DNA of 64,000 nucleotides, from positions 1 to 64,000 of the forward strand of contig JBGAHE010000024.1 in the NCBI GenBank assembly GCA_044226365.1, written 5' to 3'. Every line of letters starts with the position of its first letter. Within the stretch, counting starts at the first letter, position 1. A program made the position numbers and the translations under genes. Below are positions 33,309 through 41,833 of the stretch, in pieces. Below the pieces are notes generated by a model that saw nothing but the letters and a program-made list of their open reading frames with translations, did not search any database and was not told the origin of the DNA. The DNA comes from JALHNI01 sp044226365. Lineage in GTDB: Bacteria; Acidobacteriota; Terriglobia; Bryobacterales; Bryobacteraceae.

Positions 33309-35798
33309 TTACTTAAATATAGACCGAACCTTGCCCCAAAATCCCCGCTTGCCGGAGGACTCACCGTCCGCAGATCCGTTAGCGGGCTTATCGGCCTTTT
33401 CGTTCGGCCGCTGCACATTGACCACGCGCGAGGCCACATGCCGGGAGCGTTCGCCCGTGGGCGGGGCAGGCGCAGCCTTTTCTCCGACGGGTTGATCGGT
33501 GTCCCAAGCGGCGGCGGTGGTGGTGGAGACGCCATCCACCGGCTCGGTGCCGGCGATGAAGACTTCGCCGCGGGTGCCCGTGCTGGAACTGGCAGATTCG
33601 ACGTTCACGCCGACGATGCCTTCGGGCGCGGCAAAGCTGTGGAGGTTCCGATAGGCGCGGCGGCTGTGGGCGCGCTTCATGAACTCGGTCCAGATGGGGA
33701 GAGCGGACTTGGCGCCTTCAAGCTTGAGGTCGCTGTTATCGTCGAAACCAACCCAGACGACGCAGATCAACTTAGAGGTAAAGCCGGCGAACCAGCCATC
33801 GCGGGAGGTGCCGGTTTTGCCGCCGGCGACCTGCCAGAAGCCGCGGCTGCGGGCGCCAGCGCCGGTGCCGCTGCGCATCACTTCTTCGAGCAGGTTGACC
33901 ATCAGGTAATTGACGCGGGGGTCCAGGACCTGCCGCTTCTCCTGTTTGGCGGAGTAGATGTTATGGCTCTCGGCGTCGCGAATGGTGTGAAGCCAGGTGG
34001 GCTTGGTGTAGACGCCGTTGTTGGGGAAGATCGTGTAAGCGCCAGCCATATCGATCGGCGTGGCTTCGTAGGAACCGAGGGCAATCGACGGGGTGGCGCG
34101 CTGCTCGGTGAGCCCCGCCAGCTTCGCCAAATCGCGGACGCGCGAATAGCCGACGGCTTCGGCCAGCTTCACGGTGGGGATGTTCAAGCTACGGGCGAGG
34201 GCCTGCCGCATGGTGACCGGGCCGTAGAAGTGGTCCTTGAAGTTGCTGGGCTCGTAGCTGTTGCCGTTGAAGGTGAAGGTGGTGGGTTCGTCTTCGATGA
34301 TGCTGACGGTGGTGAAGACTTCGGGAGCGTCGTAGAGTCCGGTGTTGAGGGCGGCGGCGTAGACGAAGGGCTTGAAGATAGAACCGGGCTGACGCTTGGC
34401 CAGCGAGCGGTTGAGCTGGCTGAGTCCGTAATTGCGCCCGCCGATGAGCGCGCGGACTTCGGCGGTGGCGGCATCGAGGACGACCATGGCGACCTGCGCT
34501 TCGGGTACCTTGGGCTTGCCTTTATACATGCGCTCGATCTGTTTGTCGACTTCGGCCATCCCGACGCGGACGGCTTCGGCGGCGTCGCGCTGGAGGTCGA
34601 GGTCGAGCGTGGTGTACAGGCGGTAGGCGCCATCCTGGAAGTCGCGGTCGCCGAACTTGTCCTGGAGGGTGTCGTTAACGAGGTCGATGAAATAGGGGGC
34701 GTCGTTGCTCTCGGCCGAACCGCGCGAGACGACCATGGGGGCGGCCTTGGCGGTTTCGTATTGGGCGTCGGTGAGCTTGCCGTTATCGTGCATCAGGCCG
34801 AGGACAACGTTGCGGCGGGCCAAAGCGCGATCAGGCCAGCGCACGGGGTTGCGGTAACTCGGCAACTGAATGACGCCGGCGAGGGTGGCTGATTCTTCAA
34901 CAGTCAGATGGCGGACGTCCTTGCCGAAGAAGGCTTGGGCGGCTTCGCCAAAGCCGTGAATGTCGAAGCTCCCCCGGCGGCCGAGGGGAACGTAATTGGC
35001 GTAGTACTCGAAGATTTGCTCCTTGGTGAGCTTTTGTTCGAGGTGAATGGTGATCAGCGTTTCGGCGGCTTTGCGGGTCCAGCTTTTCTCGAGGGTGAGC
35101 CAGAGTCCGCGAGCCAACTGCATGGTGATGGTGGAGGAGCCCTGCGCCTTTTTCCCCGTGGTGATGTCGACGTAGGCCGATTTGGCGATGCGGAGGGGGT
35201 CGAAGCCGGCGTGCTCGAAGAAGCGCTTGTCCTCGACGGAGGTGACAGCGTCGACGAGGTGCTTGGGCAGGTCCTCGAATTTGACGAGACGGCGTTTCTG
35301 GCGGTTCTTGTCGAAGAGGTTGGTGATCAGTTCGGGTTCGAGCGAGTAGCGCGTGCGTTCGGTGTTGTCGCGCAGGGAGATGATCTGGGCGATCTTGCCG
35401 TTTTGAACTTTGATGACGCCGGGCTCGTCGCGATCGAAGTACGACTCGGAGCCAGGGAAGACTTCGATGGCGTCTTCGCGCAAGTTGTACCAGCCGGTGG
35501 TGTTGGTACGCGAGGTGGAGTAACCGCTGCGGGCGAGTTGGGCGGCGAGTTCGTCCAAGGTGGCGGCTTCTCCAACACTAACGACCGAGGGAGCGGCAAA
35601 GATCCGGGAAGTTTTGGCGAAGGGGCCCGCGGCGAGTTTCTCGTCGATCAGCTTGGCGTAGTGGACGTAGAAATACGTAAAGACGCCGAGACTGACAATA
35701 AAAAGGGTCAGCGTGGAGGCGAGGATAAACTTGCCCACCGGGTGCAACAGCAGGCGCACCAGCATCGCGCTCTTCGGGACTTGGAGCCTAAGGGCCAC
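33309..35798 (-). CDS. Class A penicillin-binding protein (PBP1B-like)
   Basis: An 829-residue bifunctional peptidoglycan synthase. I chose the GTG at 35798 because it has GAGAGAGG seven bases upstream; ATG at 35831 or 35765 are alternatives. A single N-terminal membrane helix (FILASTLTLFIVSLGVFTYF) is followed by a UB2H-like domain (SRIFAAPSVVSVGE), a glycosyltransferase 51 domain with VEDKRFFEHAGFD and GSSTITMQLARGLWL, and a transpeptidase domain with SIFK, SLN and GKTGTS motifs. It polymerises and cross-links peptidoglycan at the outer face of the inner membrane. The C-terminal tail is long, polar and low-complexity. The downstream TPR genes follow after 36 bases and may be co-expressed. 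Confidence 0.93.
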   Translation of the reverse strand: MALRLQVPKSAMLVRLLLHPVGKFILASTLTLFIVSLGVFTYFYVHYAKLIDEKLAAGPFAKTSRIFAAPSVVSVGEAATLDELAAQLARSGYSTSRTNTTGWYNLREDAIEVFPGSESYFDRDEPGVIKVQNGKIAQIISLRDNTERTRYSLEPELITNLFDKNRQKRRLVKFEDLPKHLVDAVTSVEDKRFFEHAGFDPLRIAKSAYVDITTGKKAQGSSTITMQLARGLWLTLEKSWTRKAAETLITIHLEQKLTKEQIFEYYANYVPLGRRGSFDIHGFGEAAQAFFGKDVRHLTVEESATLAGVIQLPSYRNPVRWPDRALARRNVVLGLMHDNGKLTDAQYETAKAAPMVVSRGSAESNDAPYFIDLVNDTLQDKFGDRDFQDGAYRLYTTLDLDLQRDAAEAVRVGMAEVDKQIERMYKGKPKVPEAQVAMVVLDAATAEVRALIGGRNYGLSQLNRSLAKRQPGSIFKPFVYAAALNTGLYDAPEVFTTVSIIEDEPTTFTFNGNSYEPSNFKDHFYGPVTMRQALARSLNIPTVKLAEAVGYSRVRDLAKLAGLTEQRATPSIALGSYEATPIDMAGAYTIFPNNGVYTKPTWLHTIRDAESHNIYSAKQEKRQVLDPRVNYLMVNLLEEVMRSGTGAGARSRGFWQVAGGKTGTSRDGWFAGFTSKLICVVWVGFDDNSDLKLEGAKSALPIWTEFMKRAHSRRAYRNLHSFAAPEGIVGVNVESASSSTGTRGEVFIAGTEPVDGVSTTTAAAWDTDQPVGEKAAPAPPTGERSRHVASRVVNVQRPNEKADKPANGSADGESSGKRGFWGKVRSIFK

Positions 35799-35853
35799 TC
35801 GTATGCCTCTCTCTCGCCCTGAGTATCTCATAGATGGCACAGTAGAGGATGGG

Positions 35854-37191
35854 ATGATCGAGTTGGTTTTGGCCGCGAACGCGTTGGTTTTACAGGTTCA
35901 GACGCCGCCGGCGGTGGTGTATTCCCGGCAGGTGGCGCCGATCCTGGCGAAGCATTGTATGCCCTGTCACCGCGAGGGACAGGTGGCGCCGTTTCCGCTC
36001 GACCGGTACGAAGCGGCGCGGGCGAGGGCGAGGACAGTGGCTGAGGTGACAGCGAAACGGCAGATGCCGCCGTGGAAGGCCAGCCATCTGGCAGGTGCGG
36101 AACTGGCGGGCGAACGGCGGCTGACGCTGACGGAGATCGCGACCTTGCGGCGGTGGGCAGAGACCGGGGCGCAGGCGGGTCCGGGGGTGGTGGAGAAGGC
36201 GGCAGCGCCGGCGAAGGAATGGGAACTGGGGCCGCCGGATCAGATCCTGGAGATGGGGGAGCCGTTTGCGGTGGCGGCCGAGGGCAACGACGTCTACCAG
36301 TGCTTCGTGATCCCGATTCAGATGCCGGCGTTTCGCTGGGTGCGGGCGTTCCAGTTTGCGCCGGGGGCGCGGCGGGCGGTGCACCATGCATTGTTCTTTG
36401 TGGATGCCACGGGGGCGGCGCGGAAGCGGGATGCGGCGGAGGCCGGGCCCGGGTACCGGTGCTTCGGACTGCCGGGCTTCCTGCCAACGGCGAGTTTGGG
36501 GGGCTGGTCGCCCGGGAACGGCGCCTACGAGATGCCGCCGGGGGTGGCGCTGCCGCTGCGGAAGTCCGGCGATTTGGTGCTGCAGATTCACTACCATACG
36601 ACGGGGGAAGCGGCGCTGGACCGGTCGCGTTTGGCGCTTTATTGGTCGGCAACGCCGCCGACGCGGTCCGTGTTCGATGTCGCCCTGGCATCAAAGGCGA
36701 TCGACATTCCGGCGGGCGAACGGGCGTATCGGGTGACCGACGGCATCACGCTGCCGGTGGCGGTGGACCTGATCGGGGTGATTCCGCATGCTCACTATCT
36801 GGCGCGACAGATGCGCGGGTGGGCGACTCTGCCGACGGGCCGGCGAATGAATCTGCTCGAAATTCTGGACTGGGACTTCAACTGGCAGCAGAACTACCGG
36901 TATGCGCGGCCGATCCGTCTGCCGGCCGAGACGCGGCTCGAGATGGAGTTTGTGTATGACAACAGCGAGCAGAATGCGCGGAACCCGTCGCATCCGCCGC
37001 GGAGGGTGACTTGGGGTCCGGAGACGACCGATGAGATGGCTGGACTGCATTTTCAGGCGATCCCGGTGAACCCGGCGGATGCGGCGGAACTGGCGCAGAC
37101 GTTGTGGGGCAAGCTGATTCGTTTCATTGGCGCGGGCGGCCTGCGGCATACTGGTACCCAGAATGAAGCTGCGCCCCTTCCTCCTCCTTAG
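35854..37191 (+). CDS. Cytochrome c fused to copper type II ascorbate-dependent monooxygenase-like domain
   Basis: A 445-residue protein starting at the ATG at 35854 (GAGG five bases upstream). Residues 20-95 hold a mono-haem c-type motif, CMPCH at 35-39. The remainder resembles copper type II ascorbate-dependent monooxygenases such as peptidylglycine alpha-hydroxylating monooxygenase: AVHHALFF gives the HH pair of one copper site, QIHYH the H-x-H of the second, and IPHAHYLARQM and DWNWQQ-like segments follow. Such proteins occur in Acidobacteria and Planctomycetes, where a cytochrome domain can feed electrons to the copper centres. No signal peptide is obvious beyond a weak hydrophobic start, although both cofactors require export. 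The substrate is unknown. It overlaps the next gene by 29 bases. Confidence 0.8.
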   Translation: MIELVLAANALVLQVQTPPAVVYSRQVAPILAKHCMPCHREGQVAPFPLDRYEAARARARTVAEVTAKRQMPPWKASHLAGAELAGERRLTLTEIATLRRWAETGAQAGPGVVEKAAAPAKEWELGPPDQILEMGEPFAVAAEGNDVYQCFVIPIQMPAFRWVRAFQFAPGARRAVHHALFFVDATGAARKRDAAEAGPGYRCFGLPGFLPTASLGGWSPGNGAYEMPPGVALPLRKSGDLVLQIHYHTTGEAALDRSRLALYWSATPPTRSVFDVALASKAIDIPAGERAYRVTDGITLPVAVDLIGVIPHAHYLARQMRGWATLPTGRRMNLLEILDWDFNWQQNYRYARPIRLPAETRLEMEFVYDNSEQNARNPSHPPRRVTWGPETTDEMAGLHFQAIPVNPADAAELAQTLWGKLIRFIGAGGLRHTGTQNEAAPLPPP

Positions 37192-38281
37192 CCTCTGTTT
37201 GCTGGCGTTCGGCCAGAATGAGAAGTTTTCGCGGGTCTTTTCCAAGACGGGTCCGAAGCCGGGGGGGCCATACTCTCCGGGCTTGTGGACGGGGGAGCGT
37301 TTTTACATCGCCGGCCAAGGTTCGAAGACGGGTGGCGGTGAGTTACCGGCGACGCCCGAGGGGCAGATCCGCCAGACGTTGGACAACGTCAAGGCGATCC
37401 TGGAGGCAGCGGGGCTGACGATGGATCACGTGGTGTTCTCGCACGTGTTCTACGAGGATCTGGCGCACTATGAGACGTTGAACCGGGTTTGGAAAGAGTA
37501 CTTCAAAGGGACGCCGCCGGCGCGAGCGACTTCGCAGGCGGCTGCCCTGCCCGGCCCGACGCCGTTCGAGATCAATGCGATCGCGGTGCGGGACAAGTCG
37601 CAGATCCAGGGCGTGGAGTTACCAGGGTCCAAGTCACCGGTGCCGCTGAGTCCGGCGGTGTTGATCAAGGATCGCGCTTACATCTCGGGCATTTTGGGAC
37701 GGGACTCGGACAAGGGGACCATTCCGGCGGCGCCGGAGGCGCAGGTGGAGATGGCCTTTGACCGTTTGAAGCGGGTCCTCGGGGCGGCCAAGCTCGATCT
37801 GCGCCACATGATCTCGCTGAATATTTATACGACGCCGCAGATGCCCGAAGAAGCAGTGAGCCAAGCGCTGGCGAAGTACATCAAGGATCGCAACCAGGTG
37901 GCGATCACGACGACGCGCGTGGTAGCGCTGCCCTTCGGCACGAACATCGGGCTGCACGGCGTCGCGACGCGGCACCTGAAGGCTCGGCAGCGTCAGCAGA
38001 ATTGCGTGGGCGCCGACGACACTGTTTATTGCGGGCAGTTCACGTCGGACGACTATCGCACCGCATTGGTGGGCTTGACCGGACTGTTGCAGCGCTTCCC
38101 TGGCCCGAAGCCGTCGATCGTCGCGACTTATGTGCAATTGGACGACGTGAAGGAGTTCGGGGCGATGAATAAGGTGTACGCCGAGTTGATCACGACGCCG
38201 CTGCCGACGCGGACGACGACGCAACCGGCACCAACAGGAAGTTCGCCGAAGTTCCGCATTTCGGTGGTCGCCGAGCGGTAG
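37163..38281 (+). CDS. Secreted multi-domain RidA/YjgF-family protein
   Basis: A 372-residue protein with a signal peptide (MKLRPFLLLSLCLLAFGQ) at the ATG at 37163, inside the end of the preceding gene. The first domain (approximate residues 30-150) has the RidA pattern GPYSPGLWTGERFYIAGQG and QIRQTLDNVKAILEAAGL. The second (155-270) has SPAVLIKDRAYISGILGRD and QVEMAFDRLKRVLGAA. The third (275-372) is degenerate but keeps DDTVYCGQF and an ALVGLTGLLQRF helix. RidA proteins normally are cytoplasmic enamine/imine deaminases with a conserved arginine; here three copies are fused and exported, which is unusual. Overlap with the copper monooxygenase suggests a joint pathway. Confidence 0.8.
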   Translation: MKLRPFLLLSLCLLAFGQNEKFSRVFSKTGPKPGGPYSPGLWTGERFYIAGQGSKTGGGELPATPEGQIRQTLDNVKAILEAAGLTMDHVVFSHVFYEDLAHYETLNRVWKEYFKGTPPARATSQAAALPGPTPFEINAIAVRDKSQIQGVELPGSKSPVPLSPAVLIKDRAYISGILGRDSDKGTIPAAPEAQVEMAFDRLKRVLGAAKLDLRHMISLNIYTTPQMPEEAVSQALAKYIKDRNQVAITTTRVVALPFGTNIGLHGVATRHLKARQRQQNCVGADDTVYCGQFTSDDYRTALVGLTGLLQRFPGPKPSIVATYVQLDDVKEFGAMNKVYAELITTPLPTRTTTQPAPTGSSPKFRISVVAER

Positions 38282-38311
38282 GGAGTCGGCGGGCGGTAGG
38301 GAGTCGGCGGG
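38276..38311. repeat. Two-copy 18-bp tandem repeat at a gene end
   Basis: The unit CGGTAGGGAGTCGGCGGG occurs twice in a row, at 38276-38293 and 38294-38311. The first copy contains the TAG stop codon of the RidA-like gene. This looks like a simple replication-slippage duplication without functional signs. Confidence 0.8.
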
Positions 38312-38364
38312 CGGGTGCTTCGTTGTGACGGGAACTCAGTCAGATCAGTTGACGACAGGATCCT

Positions 38365-38655
38365 ATGCCGGACGAGCAGCGTGATCTCTATTTAGCCGTG
38401 ATCGATGACGCCACCCAGGAAATGGTTGGCTACGAGCTTGAGGTGTTTGCGCCTTCTCACGAGGCGGCGCAGATGAAGGCGCAGGACGCGTTTCCTTACG
38501 GGATTGTGCGGCAGGTCCTTTCGCGGGCGGAACTCGAGGAGATCGCGGAGGTGGAGGTGATGCGGGCGAAGGCTCTGGCGAAACGAGCAGAGGACCACGA
38601 GACGCTGACTCGGGCGCTCTCGGAGTTTGGGGTGGTGCCCCGTTCGCTGAACTGA
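38365..38655 (+). CDS. Small cytoplasmic protein of unknown function
   Basis: I do not recognise this 96-residue protein. It begins MPDEQRDLYLAVIDDATQE, has an acidic helical middle with alternating charged residues (AELEEIAEVEVMRAKALAKRA) and ends FGVVPRSLN. No signal peptide, cysteine or membrane segment is present. The middle could form a coiled coil. A purine-rich CAGGA lies seven bases upstream of the ATG. It stands between a RidA-like gene and a membrane protein with separate spacing on each side, so operon membership is uncertain. Confidence 0.65.
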   Translation: MPDEQRDLYLAVIDDATQEMVGYELEVFAPSHEAAQMKAQDAFPYGIVRQVLSRAELEEIAEVEVMRAKALAKRAEDHETLTRALSEFGVVPRSLN

Positions 38656-38806
38656 AGACAGTTTCTGCGAGCGTGGCGGGCGACTTACTCAGGCTGGTGG
38701 ATGGGCGTGAGGAATTTAGCGTCACCCGCTAAAGAACCATGCGCACCCCGCATCGGGGACGGGAGAAACGCGACGGGGGCGAGCCTCTATAGTTTAAGGT
38801 GGCTCA

Positions 38807-40378
38807 ATGCCCCCTGATGATGATGCTCTGACCGCCGCGCTCCAAGAGCAGGAAGAGAAGAAAGAGGCGGCGAAGCAAGCGACCCGAGCAGCGGTCGCCG
38901 AGTTATTCAAGACCGGTGCGAAGATGACCGCGATGGGAGCGGGCGTCTTGGCGTTGCTGGTGCTGCTGGCCGTGGCCGGGAGCGCCTGGGCTTTCTGGCG
39001 GGCTGACACTTCGATGATTTGCCTGATGGGACTGGTCTGGGTGATCGGCTGCCTGATGGCGTATCTGCTGCTTCAGGAATTCGCAGGAGTCGGCGAAAAT
39101 CTTGATCCGTTGTTTCGGGGCTTCGCGGAGTTCAACCAGACCTGGGAAGACGAATGGAGTCAGTGGTTCGGTCTGCGGAAGTTGATGACCGAGAAACGCC
39201 TGCGGGGACTCGGCGACGCGCTGACTTACGTTGAAGGCGCGAGCGAAGAGATAGCCGAATGGAGTGAGAAGTTCGGGCAGCCGATTTTGAAACTGAGCCG
39301 GTGGCTCATGAAGCAGCTTTATCGATGGTGCTTCGTGGCGATGGGGTTAGCAAGCTTCGTAGCACGACAGGCAGCCGATCTGCACCTGGGCAAGGCGAAC
39401 GCGGAGATCCAGAAGCTGTATGTGGTCTTTGGACAGTTGGTCAACGAGCGCAAGGTCGAGACGGTGATCAGTGCCGCGATTGTCGCGCTGGGCTTTGCAC
39501 TGGACCTCCGCCGCAACTTAGCGACGAGATGGGGCGAGAACCGCGTCACGCCGCCAAAGAAGGACGGCAAAACGGTGATTCCCAGCCGTCGCGCGGAGAA
39601 GTCACTGCTGTTCCTGATGTCGTTCGAGATGATCCGCGTGCTGATTCTATTGGGCTGTGGACTGAAAGGCCAGACGAGCCTGGACGCCGCGCAGACGATT
39701 TTCGAGGTTCCCTCGAAGGATCAGGTGGGCGGGATCTCGGTCCTGGTGCCGGTACTGGCCTTGAGTGAAGAGCGTCGACTGGCGGCGTATCAGTTATTCG
39801 AACAGTTCGGTCCGGAGACTTATTGGACGCTGTTTGCACTGGTGCCAGCGGTATTGGTTGGATACCGTTTCGCTCGAAAGCTGTGGGGGGCGACGTTCGG
39901 CAGTCCGGTATCGCCCAACGAAAACTGGTCCGCCGCAGTGCTGCTCAGTCTGTGGATCCTGTTGCTCAGCACCACCGTGGCTTACTCGAGCGGCGATTTG
40001 GAGAAGCGGGCGAAGGAAATCTACGCCGCGACACTGGCGGAACCACCGGAGAAGGCGGTGATTGAGTGCGAGGCCAAGGCGCGGGCGGCGGCCGGTCCCG
40101 ATCTACCGCAGCGCCTGGGAGCCTGTTTGACCGCACTGGCGGCTGATTGGGAGACCGAGACGCGCCGGGCGATCACGGGCCTTCGCGAGGTGTCAACGGC
40201 GGGCGAACGGCAGAAGTGGGAGCGGACCCAGGCGGAGTGGGAAAAGAACCTCGCCGCAGCAATTCGCCGGAGTCCGAACGATGCGGTTGAGTTGCGCGTG
40301 AGGAACTGGCGCCAACGAGCGATGGACATGAGTCGTTATGAGAATGAGTTGAGGAGTAAACGCACACAAGGTAAGTAA
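38807..40378 (+). CDS. Multi-pass membrane protein of unknown function
   Basis: I cannot assign this 523-residue protein to a family. It starts with a charged, coiled-coil-like segment (LQEQEEKKEAAKQATRAAV), then has membrane segments near residues 45-65 (GAGVLALLVLLAVAGSAWAF), 70-95, 225-240, 268-285 and two close to residues 345 and 370-390 (WSAAVLLSLWILLLSTTVA). Between them lie long soluble parts. The last 130 residues are soluble and helical (EKRAKEIYAATLAEPPEKAV, then WERTQAEWEKNLAAAI). The layout with a large soluble C-terminus suggests a signalling or scaffold role rather than transport. No related genes are adjacent. Confidence 0.7.
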   Translation: MPPDDDALTAALQEQEEKKEAAKQATRAAVAELFKTGAKMTAMGAGVLALLVLLAVAGSAWAFWRADTSMICLMGLVWVIGCLMAYLLLQEFAGVGENLDPLFRGFAEFNQTWEDEWSQWFGLRKLMTEKRLRGLGDALTYVEGASEEIAEWSEKFGQPILKLSRWLMKQLYRWCFVAMGLASFVARQAADLHLGKANAEIQKLYVVFGQLVNERKVETVISAAIVALGFALDLRRNLATRWGENRVTPPKKDGKTVIPSRRAEKSLLFLMSFEMIRVLILLGCGLKGQTSLDAAQTIFEVPSKDQVGGISVLVPVLALSEERRLAAYQLFEQFGPETYWTLFALVPAVLVGYRFARKLWGATFGSPVSPNENWSAAVLLSLWILLLSTTVAYSSGDLEKRAKEIYAATLAEPPEKAVIECEAKARAAAGPDLPQRLGACLTALAADWETETRRAITGLREVSTAGERQKWERTQAEWEKNLAAAIRRSPNDAVELRVRNWRQRAMDMSRYENELRSKRTQGK

Positions 40379-40467
40379 GTGGTTGGATGCCGGGGAGGCG
40401 GCGGGGAGATGCCCGCGCGTGATAAGCTCGCGGCAGGAACGGTCGGAAAGAAGTTTTGAGGTGTCCG

Positions 40468-41448
40468 ATGAAACAGATCCTGTTGCTTTGTGTATTGCCT
40501 TTCGCCGCGGCGCAGACGGAGATCGCGCCGAACCAACAGGTGGCGATTCCGGTGACTGGGGATGACGGCGTTTTCTTGTATGCGGCTCAACCGGACGGCG
40601 GCGGCATCTCGATTGTGCGGGGAGCCCCGTCGCGCACCGCGCCCGGAGCGAATCAGTTTTACGTTCTAGCAACAAATGGGCTTGGAGCAACGACAACTTA
40701 CACCCTGTCGGACGCGCTGCAAGGACCGATGACGGTGTTTCGGCGGCACCTACTGTTCGCGCGATGGCAGCGGCCGCTGCCGGAGATGTGGACGCTAAAC
40801 CTGGATACAGGGGAGGAGACGCGGTTACGGCTTGGCTTCTACGCCCACCAGGCGATCGCTTGCGGCGACCGGGTGGTGATGCTGGGGAGAACGGGGATGC
40901 GCCCTGAAGACGAGGAGTTACTCGGCGTGCTGGATGGGTCGATGACACTGGCCACGCATCGCGTGCCCGCCTTAGCCTCGGACGGTCTGAAGGGCGCTCG
41001 CTTGTCCGCTGGTGGGGGCAACCGGCTGTTGCTGATCGAGCGGTCCGAGGCGGCGTATTGGCCGTTGCAGGTGAGCGACACCGTGCAAATCGGCGCGCGG
41101 CGGGCGCTGAGCGGTACTGAAGTGGACGAGTCGCGCCGGCGGGCCAAGCCTCCGACTAGGCTTACGACTCCTCCCCCTGCTTACGTGGGCCCAGTTCTGG
41201 TGCTCGCCCATCTGAGGGCGAAGAATGGAAACGATCTATTCTTTTTCGGACCCTACCGGGCTACTGACGGCTATCGCGTGGGCGAGTTCGATCCAGAGGG
41301 GCGGCAAGTGCGGAGCTATCGCCTGACGCTACCAGGCGCTTCACCCGGCCGCGATGCCACCGTGCTCAATAGCACCGTGGCGGTGACGGCGGACACGATC
41401 GAGGTGATGACTCTGGGCGGTACCAAGCGCTCTTATTCGCGCCCTTGA
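40468..41448 (+). CDS. Secreted protein of unknown function
   Basis: A 326-residue protein with a signal peptide (MKQILLLCVLPFAAAQ) at the ATG at 40468; GAGG lies six bases upstream, and a TTG 12 bases earlier is less likely. The rest is beta-rich with blade-like repeats such as MWTLNLDTGEETRLRLG, ELLGVLDGSMTLATHRVP and YRVGEFDPEGRQVRSYRL, reminiscent of a beta-propeller without a clear known motif. No catalytic or metal motif is visible. It is probably periplasmic or surface-located. The gene ends at 41448 and is followed by a 385-bp gap with a gene remnant. Confidence 0.65.
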   Translation: MKQILLLCVLPFAAAQTEIAPNQQVAIPVTGDDGVFLYAAQPDGGGISIVRGAPSRTAPGANQFYVLATNGLGATTTYTLSDALQGPMTVFRRHLLFARWQRPLPEMWTLNLDTGEETRLRLGFYAHQAIACGDRVVMLGRTGMRPEDEELLGVLDGSMTLATHRVPALASDGLKGARLSAGGGNRLLLIERSEAAYWPLQVSDTVQIGARRALSGTEVDESRRRAKPPTRLTTPPPAYVGPVLVLAHLRAKNGNDLFFFGPYRATDGYRVGEFDPEGRQVRSYRLTLPGASPGRDATVLNSTVAVTADTIEVMTLGGTKRSYSRP

Positions 41449-41478
41449 GCCGAGGCTCAACCGAGCCGCGCTTCCCGT

Positions 41479-41750
41479 TGTGAGACCCGCGAGCCGGCTG
41501 CAATCTGCGGCTTGGACGTGGAGGGCTGGCGCGCGGGAGCGCCAACGGTGGCGGAGGCGAAGACCTTTGGCTTTGCCAGGCGGTCACTGGCGGAGTTACC
41601 CGAGGGAACTTACTATTTCCAGGTGCAGATGCATCGCTACGAGACTTTCATCTAACCGATGGGCGGGTGCTGAAGCTGCGATGGCTTGGCGATGCGATTC
41701 CGGCACTGAAGCCGCCGGTCATTCCGAGAACGTCCAAGATGTCGGCATGA
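41479..41750 (+). pseudogene. Frameshifted remnant of a secreted-protein gene
   Basis: The gap 41449-41833 holds no intact gene, but one frame from about 41494 reads AAICGLDVEGWRAG, then RSLAELPEGTYYFQVQ and HRYETF before a stop at 41653-41655. This matches the pattern I know from acidobacterial secreted proteins (DV-G-x-PG, SL-x-D/E-L/I-PAGDYYVQ, then a Y-x-x-F with ADG). If one base is added after position 41649 the frame continues as HLTDGRVLKL to a TGA at 41748. No start codon or signal peptide is left. I read it as the truncated, frameshifted remains of a longer gene, its 5' part missing. Confidence 0.5.
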
Positions 41751-41833
41751 AGAGTGAGCGCGATGGTTCAGCGAGCGGTGCTGATTTATCAGTTAGCGGT
41801 GTTCGCATCGATCTCGACTCCCCGGGGAAGGAC

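Noticed and set aside
33438..34892. Long + strand open frame (484 codons) inside the PBP gene
   Set aside because: Antisense to the clear class A PBP; composition is Gly/Ala/Val/Asp-rich with no motif.
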